Origin: Alphaproteobacteria bacterium
GTDB lineage: Bacteria; Pseudomonadota; Alphaproteobacteria; CACIAM-22H2
DNA length: 7,257 nucleotides
Assembly: GCA_016869915.1 (NCBI GenBank)
Contig: VGDA01000181.1
Coordinates: 1-7,257 of the forward strand
Direction: 5' to 3'
The position numbers were made by a program, and so were the translations under genes. The number at the start of each line of letters is the position of its first letter. The first letter of the stretch is position 1. Below, in pieces: positions 4,979 through 7,257 of the stretch. The notes below the pieces were generated by a model. It saw only the letters and a list, made by a program, of their open reading frames with translations. It was not told where the DNA came from and ran no database searches.

Positions 4979-6385
4979 ATGGCCATCGCCACCGAATACA
5001 GCGTCGCCGACATCAAGCTGGCCGACTGGGGCCGCAAGGAAATCGCGATGGCCGAGACCGAGATGCCCGGCCTCATGGCGATCCGCGCGGAGTACGGCCC
5101 CGCGCAGCCGCTCAAGGGCTCGCGCATCGCCGGATCGCTGCACATGACGATCCAGACGGCGGTGCTGATCGAGACGCTCAAGGCGCTGGGCGCCGACGTC
5201 CGCTGGGCCTCGTGCAACATCTACTCGACGCAGGACCACGCGGCGGCGGCGATCGCGGCCAGCGGCACGCCGGTCTTCGCGATCAAGGGCGAGTCGCTCA
5301 AGGACTACTGGGACTACACGCAACGCATCTTCGAGTGGGCGGATGGCGGCACGCCGAACATGATCCTCGACGACGGCGGCGACGCGACGCTGCTGGTCCA
5401 TCTCGGCATCCGCGCCGAGAAGGATCCCTCGCTGGTCGCCAAGCCGACCAACGAGGAGGAGGAGATCCTCTACGCGTCGATCCTGAAGACGAACAAGGAG
5501 CGCCCGGGCTGGTACGCGAAGCTCGGCGCCGCGATCCGCGGCGTCACCGAGGAGACGACCACCGGCGTGCACCGCCTCTACCAGATGGAGAAGGACGGCC
5601 GCCTCCTCTTCCCGGCGATCAACGTCAACGACTCCGTCACCAAGTCGAAGTTCGACAACCTCTATGGCTGCCGCGAGTCGCTGGTCGACGGCATCCGCCG
5701 CGGCACCGACGTCATGATGTCGGGCAAGGTCGCGATGGTCGCGGGCTTCGGCGACGTCGGCAAGGGATCGGCCGCGAGCCTGCGCCAGGCCGGCTGCCGC
5801 GTGCTCGTCTCCGAGGTCGACCCGATCTGCGCGCTGCAGGCGGCGATGGAGGGCTACGAGGTGACGACGATGGAGGATGCCGCGCCGCGCGCCGACATCT
5901 TCGTGACCGCGACGGGCAACGTGGACGTCATCACCGTCGACCACATGCGCGCGATGAAGCACCGCGCGATCGTCTGCAACATCGGCCACTTCGACAGCGA
6001 GATCCAGGTCGCCGCGCTCAAGAACCACAAGTGGCACAACGTGAAGCCGCAGGTGGACGAGGTCGAGTTCCCGAACGGCAAGCGCATCATCCTGCTCTCC
6101 GAGGGCCGCCTCGTGAACCTCGGCAACGCCACCGGCCACCCCAGCTTCGTGATGTCGAGTTCCTTCGCCAACCAGACGCTGGCGCAGATCGAGCTCTGGG
6201 CCAACCGCGACGGCGGCAAGTACGCGCGCAAGGTCTACACGCTGCCCAAGCACCTCGACGAGAAGGTCGCGGCGCTGCACCTCGAGAAGATCGGCGTGAA
6301 GTTGACCAGGCTCACCAAGGCGCAGGCCAGCTACATCGGCGTCGCCGAGACCGGCCCGTTCAAGCCCGAGCAGTACCGCTACTGA
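4979..6385 (+). CDS. ahcY: Adenosylhomocysteinase (S-adenosyl-L-homocysteine hydrolase)
   Basis: AhcY reversibly cleaves S-adenosylhomocysteine to adenosine and homocysteine with bound NAD, relieving product inhibition of methyltransferases and feeding the methionine cycle. The 468-residue protein is the long bacterial form; compared with the animal enzyme it carries an insert around residues 148-187. Visible are SLHMTIQTAVLIETL (53-67), CNIYSTQDHAAAAI (79-92), DDGGD (131-135), GVTEETTTGVHRLYQM (188-203), VNDSVTKSKFDN (216-227) with catalytic Lys222 and Asp226, the NAD-binding AGFGDVGKGSA (255-265), CNIGHFDSEI (333-342) and the C-terminal KPEQYRY that reaches into the neighbouring subunit. 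All key residues are intact. The ATG has GAGG (4967-4970) 8 nt upstream. It lies 116 nt after ptsI, with its own predicted promoter and a strong hairpin after the stop. Confidence 0.97.
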   Translation: MAIATEYSVADIKLADWGRKEIAMAETEMPGLMAIRAEYGPAQPLKGSRIAGSLHMTIQTAVLIETLKALGADVRWASCNIYSTQDHAAAAIAASGTPVFAIKGESLKDYWDYTQRIFEWADGGTPNMILDDGGDATLLVHLGIRAEKDPSLVAKPTNEEEEILYASILKTNKERPGWYAKLGAAIRGVTEETTTGVHRLYQMEKDGRLLFPAINVNDSVTKSKFDNLYGCRESLVDGIRRGTDVMMSGKVAMVAGFGDVGKGSAASLRQAGCRVLVSEVDPICALQAAMEGYEVTTMEDAAPRADIFVTATGNVDVITVDHMRAMKHRAIVCNIGHFDSEIQVAALKNHKWHNVKPQVDEVEFPNGKRIILLSEGRLVNLGNATGHPSFVMSSSFANQTLAQIELWANRDGGKYARKVYTLPKHLDEKVAALHLEKIGVKLTRLTKAQASYIGVAETGPFKPEQYRY

Positions 6386-6404
6386 GCCGCCGCCGCTGAC
6401 CCGG

Positions 6405-6438
6405 GCGCCGGCCCGTCGCGCCGCGACGGGCTGGGCGC
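6405..6438 (+). terminator. Strong GC-rich hairpin after ahcY (likely terminator)
   Basis: GCCCGTCGCG (6411-6420) and CGCGACGGGC (6422-6431) are perfect reverse complements around one C; as RNA this gives at least 8 bp with a 5-base loop. An outer GCGCC (6405-6409)/GGCGC (6434-6438) pair extends it through a G-T wobble and a bulge. It begins 19 nt after the ahcY stop. There is no T-run, so it is either a hairpin-only terminator or an mRNA 3'-end protector. Confidence 0.6.
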
Positions 6439-6455
6439 GGGCCCCCGACTGGGCC

Positions 6456-6461
6456 TAGACT
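6456..6461 (+). promoter_or_regulatory. Possible -10 element of the PAS-protein gene (near-leaderless)
   Basis: TAGACT matches 4 of 6 bases of the -10 consensus and ends 12 nt before the ATG at 6474. A start 6-7 bases downstream would leave a leader of only about 4-6 nt. This fits the lack of any Shine-Dalgarno before that ATG. No good -35 hexamer is visible at 16-18 bp, so confidence is low. Confidence 0.3.
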
Positions 6462-6473
6462 CGTGCCCTGAGC

Positions 6474-7257
6474 ATGGGCCCGGAAACCGTCCCGATCCTC
6501 CTCGCGGCGATCGCCGTCGCGTTTGGCGCCGGCCTGGCCGTGACGCGCCTGCGCGCGGCGAGGCGGGCGGCGTCCGATGCGCGCGAGATCGCCGGACTGT
6601 CGTCGCGGCTCGAGGCAGCGGAGGCCGCGCGCCGCGCGGCGGAGGTCCGCGCCGAGGAACTCGCCGCCGAGCTGGCTGGGGCCGGGCGCGACGCGCGCAT
6701 CCGCGAGGGCGAGCTGGAGGCTGCCCGCGACTCCATCTCCTCCGCGCTCGCGTCGCTCTCCGTGCCCGTCTGGCGGCGCTCCGCGGGCCTTCGCATCGTC
6801 GACTGCAACCCCGCCTTCGCCGCGGCGGTGGAGGCGAGCGTCGCCGACGCCATCGCCGAGGGACGCATGCTCGGCGGGCCGCAGGTCGCGCTCCGCACGC
6901 GCGAGCTCGCGGCCGCGGCGGCGTCCGAGCGCGCGCCGCGCAGCGTCGAGCTGCACGTGGTCGTCGGCGGCGCGCGCCGCCGGCTCGAGATCTCGGAGGC
7001 GCCGCTGCCGGGAGGCGGCACGGTCGGCACCGCGATCGACGTGACGGCGCGCGAGGACCTGCGCGCCGAGATGAAGCGCGTCGTCGCCGCGCATGCCGAC
7101 GTGCTCGAGAACCTGCAGACCGCGATCGCCGTCTTCGGCGCCGACCAGAGGCTGCGCTTCTTCAACACCGCCTATGCGCGGCTCTGGCGCCTCGACGAGG
7201 CCTGGCTGCGCGGCGAGCCCGATTTCGGCTCGGTGCTCGAGGAACTGCGCGCGCAGC
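6474..7257 (+). CDS. Membrane-anchored PAS protein, probable sensor histidine kinase, N-terminal part (runs off right edge)
   Basis: The frame opens with ATG at 6474 and stays open for 261 codons to the window edge. An in-frame TAG at 6456 with no other start between sets the upstream limit. Residues 6-25 (VPILLAAIAVAFGAGLAVTR) are a single membrane segment. Residues 28-88 are Ala/Glu/Arg-rich with heptad spacing, likely a coiled coil. Residues about 86-192 look like a degenerate PAS fold (VPVWRRSAGLRIVDCNPAF), and a clearer PAS domain starts at about 203 (LENLQTAIAVFGADQRLRFF, 211-230). The kinase core would be beyond the edge, so the kinase call rests on this PAS architecture and on recalled synteny: in many alphaproteobacteria a PAS sensor kinase follows ahcY and precedes tsaE. 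There is no Shine-Dalgarno. Confidence 0.75.
   Translation, partial: MGPETVPILLAAIAVAFGAGLAVTRLRAARRAASDAREIAGLSSRLEAAEAARRAAEVRAEELAAELAGAGRDARIREGELEAARDSISSALASLSVPVWRRSAGLRIVDCNPAFAAAVEASVADAIAEGRMLGGPQVALRTRELAAAAASERAPRSVELHVVVGGARRRLEISEAPLPGGGTVGTAIDVTAREDLRAEMKRVVAAHADVLENLQTAIAVFGADQRLRFFNTAYARLWRLDEAWLRGEPDFGSVLEELRAQ

Noticed and set aside
4913..6280. Long open frames on both strands overlapping ahcY
   Set aside because: ahcY is unambiguous with all motifs in one frame; the others lack motifs and have skewed composition.
1..7257. tRNA, rRNA, CRISPR array, insertion sequence or phage genes
   Set aside because: No cloverleaf, regularly spaced repeats, transposase motif or terminal inverted repeats were seen; base and codon use is uniform across the genes.

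Overview
The window is very GC-rich bacterial DNA with tightly packed genes and some GTG starts. Gene content and order (hprK, rapZ, a mannose-family EIIA gene, ptsH, an Enzyme I gene, ahcY, then a PAS sensor kinase) point to an alphaproteobacterium. The in-operon, GAF-less Enzyme I and the extreme GC suggest a Rhodospirillales-like lineage. That placement is inferred from recalled synteny, not from a database search.

Layout. Bases 1-513 (minus strand) hold the first 171 codons of an exported protein that runs off the left edge. Bases 514-914 are a gene-free divergent region with a sigma-54-like promoter facing left and two hairpins, one of them GNRA-capped. Bases 915-4862 form one plus-strand operon: hprK, rapZ, manX-type EIIA, ptsH and ptsI, with gaps of 40 nt, 20 nt, a 4-nt ATGA overlap, and 34 nt. 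Bases 4863-4978 carry a separate predicted promoter and a short structured leader for ahcY (4979-6385). A strong GC-rich hairpin follows ahcY. A membrane-anchored PAS protein, most likely a sensor histidine kinase, starts at 6474 and is cut by the right edge.

How the genes work together. Enzyme I takes phosphate from PEP, HPr carries it on His20, and EIIA accepts it on His9. HprK can phosphorylate HPr on Ser51 and so gate the relay. RapZ is a nucleotide-binding and RNA-binding regulator. No EIIB or EIIC sugar permease lies in the operon, so this looks like a regulatory PTS that senses carbon and energy state. AhcY recycles S-adenosylhomocysteine; it is a conserved neighbour but seems to have its own promoter.

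The coding part is a known, conserved cluster. The less ordinary signals are non-coding: the -24/-12 promoter match, alternative hairpins at the hprK-rapZ junction, a hairpin abutting the ptsI ribosome site, and an ahcY leader hairpin whose loop is complementary to its own Shine-Dalgarno region. In the proteins, Enzyme I has an atypical residue next to its active-site histidine.
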